Source of the DNA: an uncultured Candidatus Cenarchaeum sp. | Lineage (GTDB): Archaea; Thermoproteota; Nitrososphaeria; Nitrososphaerales; Nitrosopumilaceae | Assembly: GCA_958295735.1 (NCBI GenBank) | Contig: OY282369.1 | Location: 418,161-482,160, forward strand | Direction: 5' to 3' | Length of the DNA stretch: 64,000 bases | Shown: positions 34,811-42,456 of the stretch, piece by piece | How the letters are laid out: every line of letters begins with the position of its first letter | Position numbering within the stretch: the first letter of the stretch is position 1 | Notes under the pieces: model-generated | The model's database searches: none | The model's input: the letters and a program-made list of their open reading frames with translations, nothing else | Told to the model about the DNA's origin: nothing | Program-made: the position numbers and the translations under genes

Positions 34811-36061
34811 GTGGGCATGCTCACCCTTGACGATCTGGAGACGGACGGGCGCACGGTGTTCCTGAGGGTGGACATGAACAGCCCCGTGGACCCCGCCACC
34901 GGCGGCATAACCGGGACGGGGCGCATAGAGGAGGCCGTGGAAAGCATAGAGGCCCTGGGGGGCGCCAGGCTGGTGGTGGCCTCGCACCAGGGGAGGGTCG
35001 GCAACGGCGACTATATTGGGATGTCCGAGCACGCCAAGGTGCTGCGCCGCCTGCTGGGCGGGGGCCGCCGCATAAGCCACGTGGAGGACGTCATAGGGGA
35101 GGCAGCGCGCGGCCGCATAGCCGGGCTGGAAAGGGGCGAGGTGCTCCTGCTGGACAACCTGCGCCTGTGCGCGGAGGAGAACTACGAGTTCCCGCCCGAG
35201 GAGGCCGCCCGCACCATGATGGTGAGGAGGCTCAGCGGCCTGTTCGACCTGTGCGTGCTGGACTCGTTCCCGAGCGCCCACAGGTCGCACCCGTCGATAG
35301 TGGGGTTCTCCCACGTGCGCCCCGCCTGCGCCGGCCGCACCGTGGAGAGGGAGGTCAGGGAGCTGGACGAGATAATCACGGTGGCGAAGGCGCCCCACGC
35401 CATAGTGCTGGGCGGCTCGAAGGTCTCGGACAGGCTGGAGGCCACGCGGATGCTCATAAAGACGGGCAGGGCCGACCACATACTGCTCACGGGGCTCATA
35501 GGCAACGTCTTCATGAGGGCCCAGGGCAGGGTGAAGGCGCCCCTCGGCATACCCAGGGAGGACGAGGCCGTCGAGAGGGCCCACGCGCTCATCGGCGAGT
35601 ACCCCGACGTCTTTTCGACCCCGGTGGACGTGGCCATAGACAAGGACGGGGACCGCGTCGACCTGGACGTGCGCGACCTGGGCAGGGGGGACCGCATACT
35701 GGACGTCGGGCCCAAGACGGTGGAGCACTACAGCAGGCTGATCTCGGGGGCGGGCACCGTGTTCATCAGCGGCCCCGCGGGCCACTTCGAGAACGAGAAG
35801 TTCAGCTACGGCACGGAGAGCCTGCTCAGGGGGGTCGCCGACTCCATGGCCACCACCATAGTGAGCGGGGGCCACCTCACGTCGGCGCTGAGGAGGTACG
35901 GGCTGGACGGCAGGATCAACCACTTGAGCACCGCCGGGGGCGCCCTGGTCAGGTACCTGACGGGAAAAAAGCTCCCCATGATCCAGTCGCTGGAGCGGGC
36001 CGCCGAGAGGCACGGGCCCTCGAGGGGGGCGGGGCGGCGGCAGAGGGACGGCGGCGCGTAG
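34811..36061 (+). CDS. pgk: Phosphoglycerate kinase
   Basis: Reversible ATP-dependent phosphorylation of 3-phosphoglycerate in gluconeogenesis/glycolysis. The 416-residue protein carries FLRVDMNSPVDP (substrate loop), VVASHQGRVG, LLLDNLRLCAEEN, VLGGSKVSDRLEA, and the C-terminal STAGGALVRYLTGKKLPMIQSL. The usual GGGDT nucleotide motif reads SGGHLTSA here, a deviation typical of diverged archaeal forms. The GTG at 34811 lies 25 bp after TTTTAA (34783-34788); ATG at 34817 is the alternative. Divergent from the PAP2 gene. The last 20 residues are a basic Arg/Gly tail leading into a minisatellite. Confidence 0.95.
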   Translation: MGMLTLDDLETDGRTVFLRVDMNSPVDPATGGITGTGRIEEAVESIEALGGARLVVASHQGRVGNGDYIGMSEHAKVLRRLLGGGRRISHVEDVIGEAARGRIAGLERGEVLLLDNLRLCAEENYEFPPEEAARTMMVRRLSGLFDLCVLDSFPSAHRSHPSIVGFSHVRPACAGRTVEREVRELDEIITVAKAPHAIVLGGSKVSDRLEATRMLIKTGRADHILLTGLIGNVFMRAQGRVKAPLGIPREDEAVERAHALIGEYPDVFSTPVDVAIDKDGDRVDLDVRDLGRGDRILDVGPKTVEHYSRLISGAGTVFISGPAGHFENEKFSYGTESLLRGVADSMATTIVSGGHLTSALRRYGLDGRINHLSTAGGALVRYLTGKKLPMIQSLERAAERHGPSRGAGRRQRDGGA

Positions 36062-36300
36062 GGCGCCGCATCCCGCGGCGGCGCGGGCGCTTTATCGACT
36101 CGCCGATCTTGGCGCGCCGCATGGCGCGGCGGCGCGCGGGGCGCGGGCGCTTTATCGACTCGTCGATCCTGGCGCGCCGCATGGCGCGCCGCATGGCGCG
36201 GCGGCGCGCGGGGCGCGGGCGCTTTATCGACTCGTCGATCCTGGCGCGCCGCATGGCGCGCCGCATCCCGCGGCGGCGCGGGCGCTCCCTCGTGACGCTT
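36062..36300. repeat. 60-72-bp minisatellite with TTTATCGACTCG core
   Basis: GGCGCTTTATCGACTCG recurs at about 36087, 36147 and 36219, each followed by a CGATC that pairs with ATCGA to form a small palindrome, then GGCGCGCCGCATGGCGC spacers of varying number. It lies between convergent pgk and ctaB. From 36300 to 36538 only GC-rich, loosely repetitive sequence with no gene is seen. Confidence 0.85.
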
Positions 36301-36538
36301 CCCTCCGCCTTTGTCGTGGCGCCGCATCCCGCGGCGGCGCGCGGGGCGCGGGCGGCGGCAGGATCCCGCTGCGGCGCGCTGGCGGCAAGCGCAAGCGGCC
36401 GGCCGCCCGCCCGCTCCGGGGGGCGGCGGCAGGATCCCGCGGCGGCGCGCGGCGCGCCGGCGGCGGCCGCCCCCCGATCCCCGCGATCGCGGATCCCCGC
36501 CGCATACGGGGCGCCCCCGCCGGGCCGCGGGAGGCCCC

Positions 36539-37420
36539 CTACGGCCGCACGTGGAACGCCGCGTCGAGCGCTATGGCGGCGAATATGACGGTGAGGTACG
36601 GCGCGGTCACCTTGTACGCCTTCCACGCAAAGTCCGGCGTGGGCGTCCTGGTCAGCCTGTAGTGGTACGCCAGCATGAGGCCCCCGGCCGCGGCGGCGGC
36701 GGCGACGTACAGGAGGCCCATCCCGAAGGCGTACAGCACGAGCGAGTACGGCAGCAGTATGACCGTGTTGGCCAGTATGTATTTGGAGGTGCGCTGCATC
36801 CCCACCACCACGGGAAGCATCGGCACGTTGGCCTCCTGGTAGTCGTCCCTCATCTTCATGGCCAGGCACCAAAAGTGCGAGGGCGTCCAGACGAAGACCA
36901 GCAGCCCCACCAGGAACCCGAGCGCGTCCAGGGTGCCCGTGGCGGCGGCCCAGCCCGCCCACGAGGCCGCGCTGCCGGCCACGCCGCCGATCACGATGTT
37001 GGACGTGTTGAGGCGCTTGAGCCAGGCCGTGTACACCACCACGTACGAGAATATGCCGAGGGCGATGAACGCCGCCGCGAGGGGGTTGAGCGCGACGTAC
37101 CCGTACGCCACGGATGCGGCGCTCGCGGCGAGCCCGTACGCCAGCACGGCGCGCGGGCCGATCCGCCCCGAGGGGATGGGCCGCAGGCTGGTGCGCTTCA
37201 TCTTGGGATCGATGTCGCGGTCGTAGTAGTGGTTGAGCGCGCTGGAACCCGCCGAGGCCAGGGCGCCGGCCAGGGCCAGGTGCAGGTACGCCTCGATGCC
37301 GGGGCCGGGGCCGGGGCCGCCGGAGAGCTCGGCCCCCGCGTACATCGAGGCCAGCGCGGTGATCACCAGGAGCACGATTATGCGCGGCTTCGACACCTCG
37401 GCTATCTCCCTCGCGCCCAC
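36539..37420 (-). CDS. ctaB: Protoheme IX farnesyltransferase (heme O synthase)
   Basis: UbiA-superfamily prenyltransferase that adds farnesyl to protoheme for heme-copper terminal oxidases. The 293-residue membrane protein has about eight to nine helices. The first Asp-rich motif is NHYYDRDIDPKMKRT, followed by LRPIPSGRI, and the second polar loop is MRDDYQEANVPMLPVVVG. TPSHFWCLA is diagnostic of heme O synthases. The GTG at 37420 lies 28 bp from ATTTAATTT (37444-37452). The gene is divergent from the membrane cupredoxin gene, which suggests a shared electron-transport setting, and links to the heme genes at 20-25 kb. Confidence 0.95.
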   Translation of the reverse strand: MGAREIAEVSKPRIIVLLVITALASMYAGAELSGGPGPGPGIEAYLHLALAGALASAGSSALNHYYDRDIDPKMKRTSLRPIPSGRIGPRAVLAYGLAASAASVAYGYVALNPLAAAFIALGIFSYVVVYTAWLKRLNTSNIVIGGVAGSAASWAGWAAATGTLDALGFLVGLLVFVWTPSHFWCLAMKMRDDYQEANVPMLPVVVGMQRTSKYILANTVILLPYSLVLYAFGMGLLYVAAAAAAGGLMLAYHYRLTRTPTPDFAWKAYKVTAPYLTVIFAAIALDAAFHVRP

Positions 37421-37490
37421 GGCGCGCGCGGGCGGCGCAGGTGATTTAATTTGTTCGCACGGGCGGCGGGCGCGGGATCCCCCGCCGCCG

Positions 37491-37515
37491 GGCGCGGATC
37501 CGGATCGGCGGCGCC
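37491..37515. repeat. Dispersed palindromic repeat, type 1 (partial)
   Basis: GGCGCGGATCCGGATCGGCG between the ctaB and cupredoxin promoters. It matches the core of the copies at 54730, 55632 and 62441. Confidence 0.6.
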
Positions 37516-37623
37516 GCGGCGGGGGGGAGGGCCGATCCGGGGCGCGGCGCGGCGCGGGCGGCCGCGCGGCGCGCCGCCGCTTCAAAAGGATTAAGTATTC
37601 TGCGGCGGGAGGCGGGCAGCGGC

Positions 37624-38466
37624 ATGAGCAACTGGGACCTTATGATGCCCGGGATGGGCCTTACCTCGCTGGGCCTGGCCGGGGTCGTCATATCGTACGC
37701 CGGCATAGCGCACACCTTCATAGACGGCATGCACGCGCTGACGGGCCTCACCATGTTCGTGGGGCTCATCTTCCTCTCCGCCGGCGTGCTGGAAGGCGGC
37801 GTCTCCACCAGCAACCGCGCAAAGGCGACGGTGCTCGTGGTGGCCGCCATATCGCTCTCGTTCGGCACCGCCGGGTTCGTGTTCAACACGGTCAGCACCG
37901 TCCCCACCTTCGCCGCCGTGATGCTGATACTGGTCACGCCGGCCGTGGTCATAGCGTACGTGGCCACCAAGATGCCCCAGTACACGAGGCCCGTGGGCCT
38001 CATATTCGCGCTGGCCGCCGTGGCCGGGGTCGGCTCGTTCGTGGCGTTCGGCTTCGTGGGCCCCGGCACGTACCTCGTGCCGGAGGAGCCGGAGGAGGAG
38101 CTGGAGGAGCCGGCCGCGGCCGTCCCCGAGGGCGAGCCCTTCCTCGCCGTGTCCATACTCGAGGGTTCCGACGCGGAGGGCGCCCCCGACTACGAGCCGG
38201 ACGCGGCCGCGGCGGAGCGCGGGATGCTCGTGGTGTGGACCAACGATGACGACGCGTTCCACACGGTGACCAGCTCGGCCGACGGGGGAAAGATGTTCGA
38301 CTCGGGGATGATGGCCGCCGGGGGCGAGTTCATCCTGGACACCTCCGACATCCCTGATGGCGAGCACGAGTACCTGTGCCTGGTCCACCCGTGGATGATC
38401 TCCACGCTCACCGTGACCGGCGGCGCGGGGGGCGGGGGCGGGATCTCCCCGGCCGCAGAAGGATAG
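37624..38466 (+). CDS. Membrane-anchored blue-copper (plastocyanin-like) protein
   Basis: 280 residues. The N-terminal ~150 contain five hydrophobic helices (near 11-30, 40-58, 68-88, 93-115, 124-147). An acidic Pro/Glu linker (152-172) leads to a C-terminal cupredoxin domain. Type-1 copper ligands are in place: His213 (DAFHTV), then Cys252, His255 and Met258 in YLCLVHPWM. Fused membrane cupredoxins of this kind are characteristic of ammonia-oxidising archaea, where copper proteins are thought to replace cytochrome c. The domain probably faces outside. ATG 37624 follows a TATA-like TTAAGTATT at about 37591. It is divergent from ctaB and followed after 3 bp by the JAMM gene. Confidence 0.9.
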   Translation: MSNWDLMMPGMGLTSLGLAGVVISYAGIAHTFIDGMHALTGLTMFVGLIFLSAGVLEGGVSTSNRAKATVLVVAAISLSFGTAGFVFNTVSTVPTFAAVMLILVTPAVVIAYVATKMPQYTRPVGLIFALAAVAGVGSFVAFGFVGPGTYLVPEEPEEELEEPAAAVPEGEPFLAVSILEGSDAEGAPDYEPDAAAAERGMLVVWTNDDDAFHTVTSSADGGKMFDSGMMAAGGEFILDTSDIPDGEHEYLCLVHPWMISTLTVTGGAGGGGGISPAAEG

Positions 38467-38469
38467 CGG

Positions 38470-38913
38470 TTGCGCGGCACCCTGTACTTGGACGCCGGGG
38501 TGGACGCGTCGCTCAGGGCGCACGCCGCGCGATGCGAGCCGGACGAGGCGTGCGCGCTGCTGCTGGGCAGGTCCCTGGACGGCGGCCGCGGGGCCGAGGT
38601 GCGGGAGGCGTTCCTGGCGCGCAACGCGGCCCGCTCGCCCCGCAGGTTCGAGGTGGACGGGGGCGACCTGCTGGATGCGTACGCGGAGGCGGGGCGCAGG
38701 GGCGTGGACGTGGCGGCGATATTCCACTCGCACCCGCTCTCGGAGGCGCGGCCGTCAGCCGCGGACGAGGAGTACATGCGGATCAACCCCGTCCCCTGGC
38801 TCATCTATTCCCCCGCGGAGGGGCGGTCCAGGGCGTGGCTGCTCGGCCCGGAGGGCGCCGAGGAGGCCGGCGTGGTCGTGCGGCGCGGCCCGTCCGGCCT
38901 TCGAGCCGCGTAA
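38470..38913 (+). CDS. JAMM/MPN+ metalloprotease (Rpn11-like)
   Basis: Zinc isopeptidase-type domain that in archaea removes ubiquitin-like modifiers such as SAMPs. The 147-residue single-domain protein has a complete JAMM motif: Glu26 (PDEACALLLG), His86-Ser-His88, and Asp99 in the H-x-H-x7-S-x2-D arrangement (HSHPLSEARPSAADEEYM). The TTG start at 38470 lies 3 bp after the upstream stop, implying co-transcription with the cupredoxin gene. No ubiquitin-like partner is seen in the window. Its stop abuts the minus-strand terminator of the paralogous gene array. Confidence 0.92.
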   Translation: MRGTLYLDAGVDASLRAHAARCEPDEACALLLGRSLDGGRGAEVREAFLARNAARSPRRFEVDGGDLLDAYAEAGRRGVDVAAIFHSHPLSEARPSAADEEYMRINPVPWLIYSPAEGRSRAWLLGPEGAEEAGVVVRRGPSGLRAA

Positions 38914-38969
38914 AAATGGGGGTGGGGGCGGCCGGAGCCGCCCCGGTTGTTCGCCGTTTGCACGGCGAA
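38912..38969 (-). terminator. Terminator hairpins at the end of the paralog array
   Basis: The hairpin GGGGCGGCCGGAGCCGCCCC (38925-38944) is followed on the minus strand by CCACCCCCATTTTTA, a classic stem plus T-run. A second stem, TTCGCCGT/ACGGCGAA, lies at 38950-38969. A copy of the first hairpin is at 38995-39014. The same design follows other array genes. Confidence 0.7.
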
Positions 38970-38988
38970 TCGTTCTTGAGCGCGTCTG

Positions 38989-40065
38989 CTAGCGGGGGCG
39001 GCCGGAGCCGCCCCGGTTGTCCGCCGTCCCGGCCGATCCGCGCTGCCGCGCCGCGGTGCTGCCCGCCCGCCGGCGCGCGCTGCCCGCCCGAGGGCGGATC
39101 GTTCGGGGGGCCGGGCGGCTCGCCCGCCGGCGCGCCGCGCGCCGGGGCCGGCATCCGCGCGCCGCCGCGTCCCGGCGGGGGCAGGAGTGGCGAATTCCGG
39201 CCCGAGCCGGGCTTGCGGCGCCCCCGTCCCGGCGCCTGGCGCCGCCGCCTGCCCGCCGCCTGACCCGGATCCGCGCGCCCGGTTGCCTGCGGCGGCGCTG
39301 GCCCCCGCGGCGGGGCCGGTCGGGCAGCTCCGCCCGGCCGTGCCCGTCTTGGTGGCCCGCGGCGGATTCCGCTTCCGCGGTGGCGCTGCCCCGCTCGGGA
39401 GCGGCCCCGCCTTCCCGCGCGGGCCTCCCGCGCGGCGCGTCCATCCCGGCCTCGATCCCGGCGGGCCCCTCGCTCGCGCGCGCCTCGGCGGGGTCCGGCT
39501 CGGCCACGCCGGGGCCGTGCCCGCGCGTCACGTAGTCGGCCCCGGCGCCCGGCCGCGCCTGCAGTTCGTTCGGCTCGGCGAGATGCTTGGCGCTCGGGGC
39601 GTGGCCGGGCGCCCGCATCGCAAGGGCGGGCGCGATCTGCGCCTGCTGCTTGTCGCGCTCGGTCGTCGCGGCCGCCAGCCGCTCCCCCGTCGCGCCGGGC
39701 TTCTCGCCGGCTGGGCCGGGCGTCTCGAGCCCGGACCCGCGCCCGGCCGGGACCGCCTCGTGCTCGGCCCGCAGCGCATCCGTCTCGCCGCCGAATGCTC
39801 CCGCCGGATCGGTGCCCGCCCCCGGGCCGCGCGCCTGGTCGCCTCCGGCGTCCGCGGCGGCGCCGGGCCCCGCGGCCGCGGCGGCGCCGGCCCGCGCATC
39901 CGCCGCGGCGTCAGGCGCCGCCGGCTGCCCCGCCGGCCCCGGCTCGGCGGCGGCCTGGGCGGCCGCGCCGCCCGGGAGCAACAGCGCAACGGCGGCGGTT
40001 ACCGCGATCGCCGCCGCGGCCAGGCCGAGCAGCCTGGCCGCGGCGGTCGTCTTCGTGTCTCTCAT
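38989..40065 (-). CDS. Array paralog 1 (downstream-most): secreted protein, degenerate
   Basis: It starts MRDTKTTAAARLLGLAAAAIAV, the shared signal peptide with a likely cut after AAAQA. Instead of intact YGF/DLSEEE repeats it has recognisable but broken remnants (LRAEHEAVPAGRGSGLE for LQAEYDAVLAEYGFRFE, and LAEPNELQARPGAGAD for LAKLDELQARMEAEAD). The last ~120 residues are Arg/Ala/Gly rich and appear out of frame with the family's usual -DGE ending. The reading frame stays open because of high GC. I regard it as a decaying copy, although it keeps the full promoter element at 40086-40129. If expressed, it would be largely disordered and secreted. Confidence 0.55.
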   Translation of the reverse strand: MRDTKTTAAARLLGLAAAAIAVTAAVALLLPGGAAAQAAAEPGPAGQPAAPDAAADARAGAAAAAGPGAAADAGGDQARGPGAGTDPAGAFGGETDALRAEHEAVPAGRGSGLETPGPAGEKPGATGERLAAATTERDKQQAQIAPALAMRAPGHAPSAKHLAEPNELQARPGAGADYVTRGHGPGVAEPDPAEARASEGPAGIEAGMDAPRGRPAREGGAAPERGSATAEAESAAGHQDGHGRAELPDRPRRGGQRRRRQPGARIRVRRRAGGGARRRDGGAASPARAGIRHSCPRRDAAARGCRPRRAARRRASRPAPRTIRPRAGSARRRAGSTAARQRGSAGTADNRGGSGRPR

Positions 40066-40085
40066 TGCGCACGGTTGAGCCCGGT

Positions 40086-40129
40086 TGAAATAAAGGACAG
40101 GCACACATTGTGAGTTAACAAGGTTAGCT
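40086..40129 (-). promoter_or_regulatory. Conserved array promoter, copy 1
   Basis: A TATA-like GAAATAAAG at 40087-40095 lies about 26 bp before the ATG at 40065. Directly upstream of it is ACACATTGTG then AGTTAACAAGGTTAGC, the 26-bp element shared by all five array genes. Confidence 0.8.
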
Positions 40130-40393
40130 GCGCCGCGGCTCTTGTTCGCGCGCGGAAAACCGCCGCGGCGGGCGCCTGGTTCCTCCGCCCCGGCCGCATC
40201 CCCGCGTTCCGCCCCCCGCTCGCCCGCTCCCGCGCGGAGTTGCCCGGGGCGCGGCTGCTTGGGCGGTGGGGCGCCGGGGAGTCTGGAGCAGCGGGGCAGC
40301 GGCACGGCCCGGGCGGGCGCGGCCAGGGCGGCCTTCACGCTGTGGAAAAATAGGGGCGGGGGCGGGCGCGGCCAGGGCGGCCTTCACGCTGTG

Positions 40394-40428
40394 GAAAAAT
40401 AGGGGTGGGGGCGGCCGAAGCCGCCCCG
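40394..40428 (-). terminator. Terminator of array paralog 2
   Basis: Stem GGGGCGGCCGAAGCCGCCCC (40408-40427) directly after the TAA, followed on the minus strand by a CCCCTATTTTTCC tract. The T-run block plus about 40 bp upstream is duplicated at 40330-40362. Confidence 0.75.
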
Positions 40429-40429
40429 A

Positions 40430-42196
40430 TTACTCGTCGCCTTGGCCGATCTGCGCCGTCGTGCCGTAGTACTGCTCGTCCGCCGGATCGTACTGGTCGT
40501 ACTCCCCGTCGGCCGGCACGTCCTGCTCGTCGGCCGGGCCGCGTTGCCCGTCCGCGGGCGGGGCGTACTGCCCGCCAGCGGGCGGGGCGTACTGCCCGCC
40601 AGCGGGCGGGGCGTACTGCTCGTCGCCCATCGCGTACTGCTCGTCGCCCATCGCGTACTGCTCGTCGCCCATCGCGTACTGCCCGCCAGCGGGCGGAGCG
40701 CCCGCGGCGTTCGGCGGGCCGGGCGGCTCGCCCGTGGGCGCGCCGTGCCCGGCGGGGGCGGGCGTCGTGAATGCCTGCCCGTACTCGGCCGCGTCGTACT
40801 CTGGCTGCAGCGCCTCGGCGCCCGGTGCCGGCCCCTGCTCGGGGTCGGCCCCGGATCCGTGCGCCCCGATGCTTGCGGTGGCGTTGGCTTCCGCGGCGGC
40901 GCCGGCCCCCGCGGTGGCGTTGGCCCCCGCGGCGACCTGCTCTTCAGCGGAGGGCCCCGCCCGCGCGGTGGCGTTGCCGCCGCCCTGCTCGGGCGCGGCC
41001 TCGGCCTCGCGCGCGGGCGCTTCGTACAGCGCATCCATCTTGGCCGCGATCGCGGCCAGCCGCGCGTTCATGCGCGCCTCCTCCTCCTCGGAGAGGTCGG
41101 GCGTGGCTATGTCGAACCCGTACTCGCGCATTATGGCGTCTGCCTCTGCCTCCATCCGCGCCTGCAGCTCGTCCAGCTTGGCGAGCTGCCCGGCGGTCGG
41201 GACGAAGTCGGGCGCCAGCGTCTCGAGGTCCGGCAGGATCTGCGCCAGCTGCCTGTCGTACTTGGTCGTCAGGGCGGCCAGCCGCTCTTCCATCTCCGCG
41301 AGTTTTTCGTCGGTGAGGCTGGGCGCATCGAACCTGAACCCGTACTCGGCCAGGACCGCGTCGTACTCGGCCTGCAGCGCATCCATCTTGGCCGCGAATG
41401 CCTCCAGCTCGGGGTCGGAATCCGGGCCGTGCGCCCAGGCGCCTCCGGTGACTGCGGTGGCGTTGGCCCCCGCGGAAACGTTGGCGCCCGCGGTGGCGTT
41501 GGCCCCCGCGGAGACTCGCGCTTCCGCGGCGGGCCCGCGCCCGGCAGTGGTCGCGGATCCCGCGGTGTCGTTGGCCCCCGCGGTGGCGTTGCCGCCGCCC
41601 TGCTCGGGCGCGGCCTCGGCCTCACGCGCGGGCGCTCCGTACAGCGCATCCATCTTGGCCGCGATCGCGGCCAGCCGCGCGTTCATGCGCGCCTCCTCCT
41701 CCTCGGAGAGGTCGGGCGTGGCTATGTCGAACCCGTACTCGCGCATTATGGCGTCGGCCTCGGCGGCCATCCGCGCCTGCAGCGCGTCGATCTTGGCGAG
41801 CTGCCCCGCGCTCGGGGCGTGGCCGGGCGTCCCCGCCCCGGCGTCTGGCAGGATCTGCGCCATCCGCCGCTCGTACACCGACCCAAGGGCGCGGAGCCGC
41901 TTGTCCATCTCGGCCCACTGGTCCTCGGAGAGGTCGTCCGGCTCCACGAACCTGAACCCGTACTCGGCCAGGACCGCGTCGTACTCGGCCTGCAGCGCGT
42001 GCAGTCTGCCCCCCGCCGCGTCGGCCCCCGTCCGCGCCGCATCCGCCGTGTCGTTCAGCGCCTCCGGCCCCGGCTCGGCTGCGGCCTGGAAGGCCGCGCC
42101 GCCCTGGAGCAGCAGCGCAACGGCAAAGGTTGCGGCAATCGCTGCCGCGGCTAGGCCCGTGGGCCTGGCCGCGGCGGTTGTCTTCGTGTCTTTCAT
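40430..42196 (-). CDS. Array paralog 2: secreted helical-repeat protein, 588 aa
   Basis: Signal peptide (MKDTKTTAAARPTGLAAAAIAA, cut near residue 38), then two full modules near residues 65-195 and 270-410. Each module has two related units: AEYDAVLAEYGFRF..DLSEDQ/LTDEKxAEM...ERxxAQILPD, and ADAIMREYGFDIATPDLSEEEEARMNARLAAIAAKMDALY. The units are helix pairs capped by DLSEEE. Ala/Gly/Asn linkers with many N-A-T sequons suggest dense N-glycosylation. The tail has QYAMGDE and QYAPPAGG repeats and ends GQGDE. No membrane anchor and no known domain. It is the longest array member. Function unknown; surface or matrix protein is inference. Confidence 0.8.
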   Translation of the reverse strand: MKDTKTTAAARPTGLAAAAIAATFAVALLLQGGAAFQAAAEPGPEALNDTADAARTGADAAGGRLHALQAEYDAVLAEYGFRFVEPDDLSEDQWAEMDKRLRALGSVYERRMAQILPDAGAGTPGHAPSAGQLAKIDALQARMAAEADAIMREYGFDIATPDLSEEEEARMNARLAAIAAKMDALYGAPAREAEAAPEQGGGNATAGANDTAGSATTAGRGPAAEARVSAGANATAGANVSAGANATAVTGGAWAHGPDSDPELEAFAAKMDALQAEYDAVLAEYGFRFDAPSLTDEKLAEMEERLAALTTKYDRQLAQILPDLETLAPDFVPTAGQLAKLDELQARMEAEADAIMREYGFDIATPDLSEEEEARMNARLAAIAAKMDALYEAPAREAEAAPEQGGGNATARAGPSAEEQVAAGANATAGAGAAAEANATASIGAHGSGADPEQGPAPGAEALQPEYDAAEYGQAFTTPAPAGHGAPTGEPPGPPNAAGAPPAGGQYAMGDEQYAMGDEQYAMGDEQYAPPAGGQYAPPAGGQYAPPADGQRGPADEQDVPADGEYDQYDPADEQYYGTTAQIGQGDE

Positions 42197-42212
42197 TGCG
42201 TGTAGTATGGCC

Positions 42213-42260
42213 TACTTGAAATAAAGGGCTGGTACACATTGTGAGTTAACAAAGTTAGCC
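42213..42260 (-). promoter_or_regulatory. Conserved array promoter, copy 2
   Basis: TTGAAATAAAGGG TATA block about 26 bp before the ATG at 42196, preceded by ACACATTGTG then AGTTAACAAAGTTAGC. Confidence 0.8.
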
Positions 42261-42420
42261 GCGCCGCGGCCCCCGCCCGCGCGCGGGGGGCGCCGCGGCG
42301 GGAGCCGGGCCCGGCCGCCCCGGCCGCATCCCCGCGCTTCACTCCGGGCGAGCCCGCTCCCGCGCGGGGCGGCGGCCCGGGGGCGCCCGGGGCGGCGCGG
42401 CGCGCCCGGCCCCTGCGCCG

Positions 42421-42455
42421 TGGAAAAACGCGGGAGGGGCGGCCGGGGCCGCCGG
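42421..42455 (-). terminator. Terminator of array paralog 3
   Basis: Stem GGCGGCCGGGGCCGCC (42439-42454) just after the TGA, followed on the minus strand by CCTCCCGCGTTTTTCC. Confidence 0.7.
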
Positions 42456-42456
42456 G

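Noticed and set aside
40442-42154. Plus-strand open frames antisense to array paralogs 2, 3 and 5
   Set aside because: Only the minus-strand frames carry signal peptides, shared repeats, promoters and terminators.
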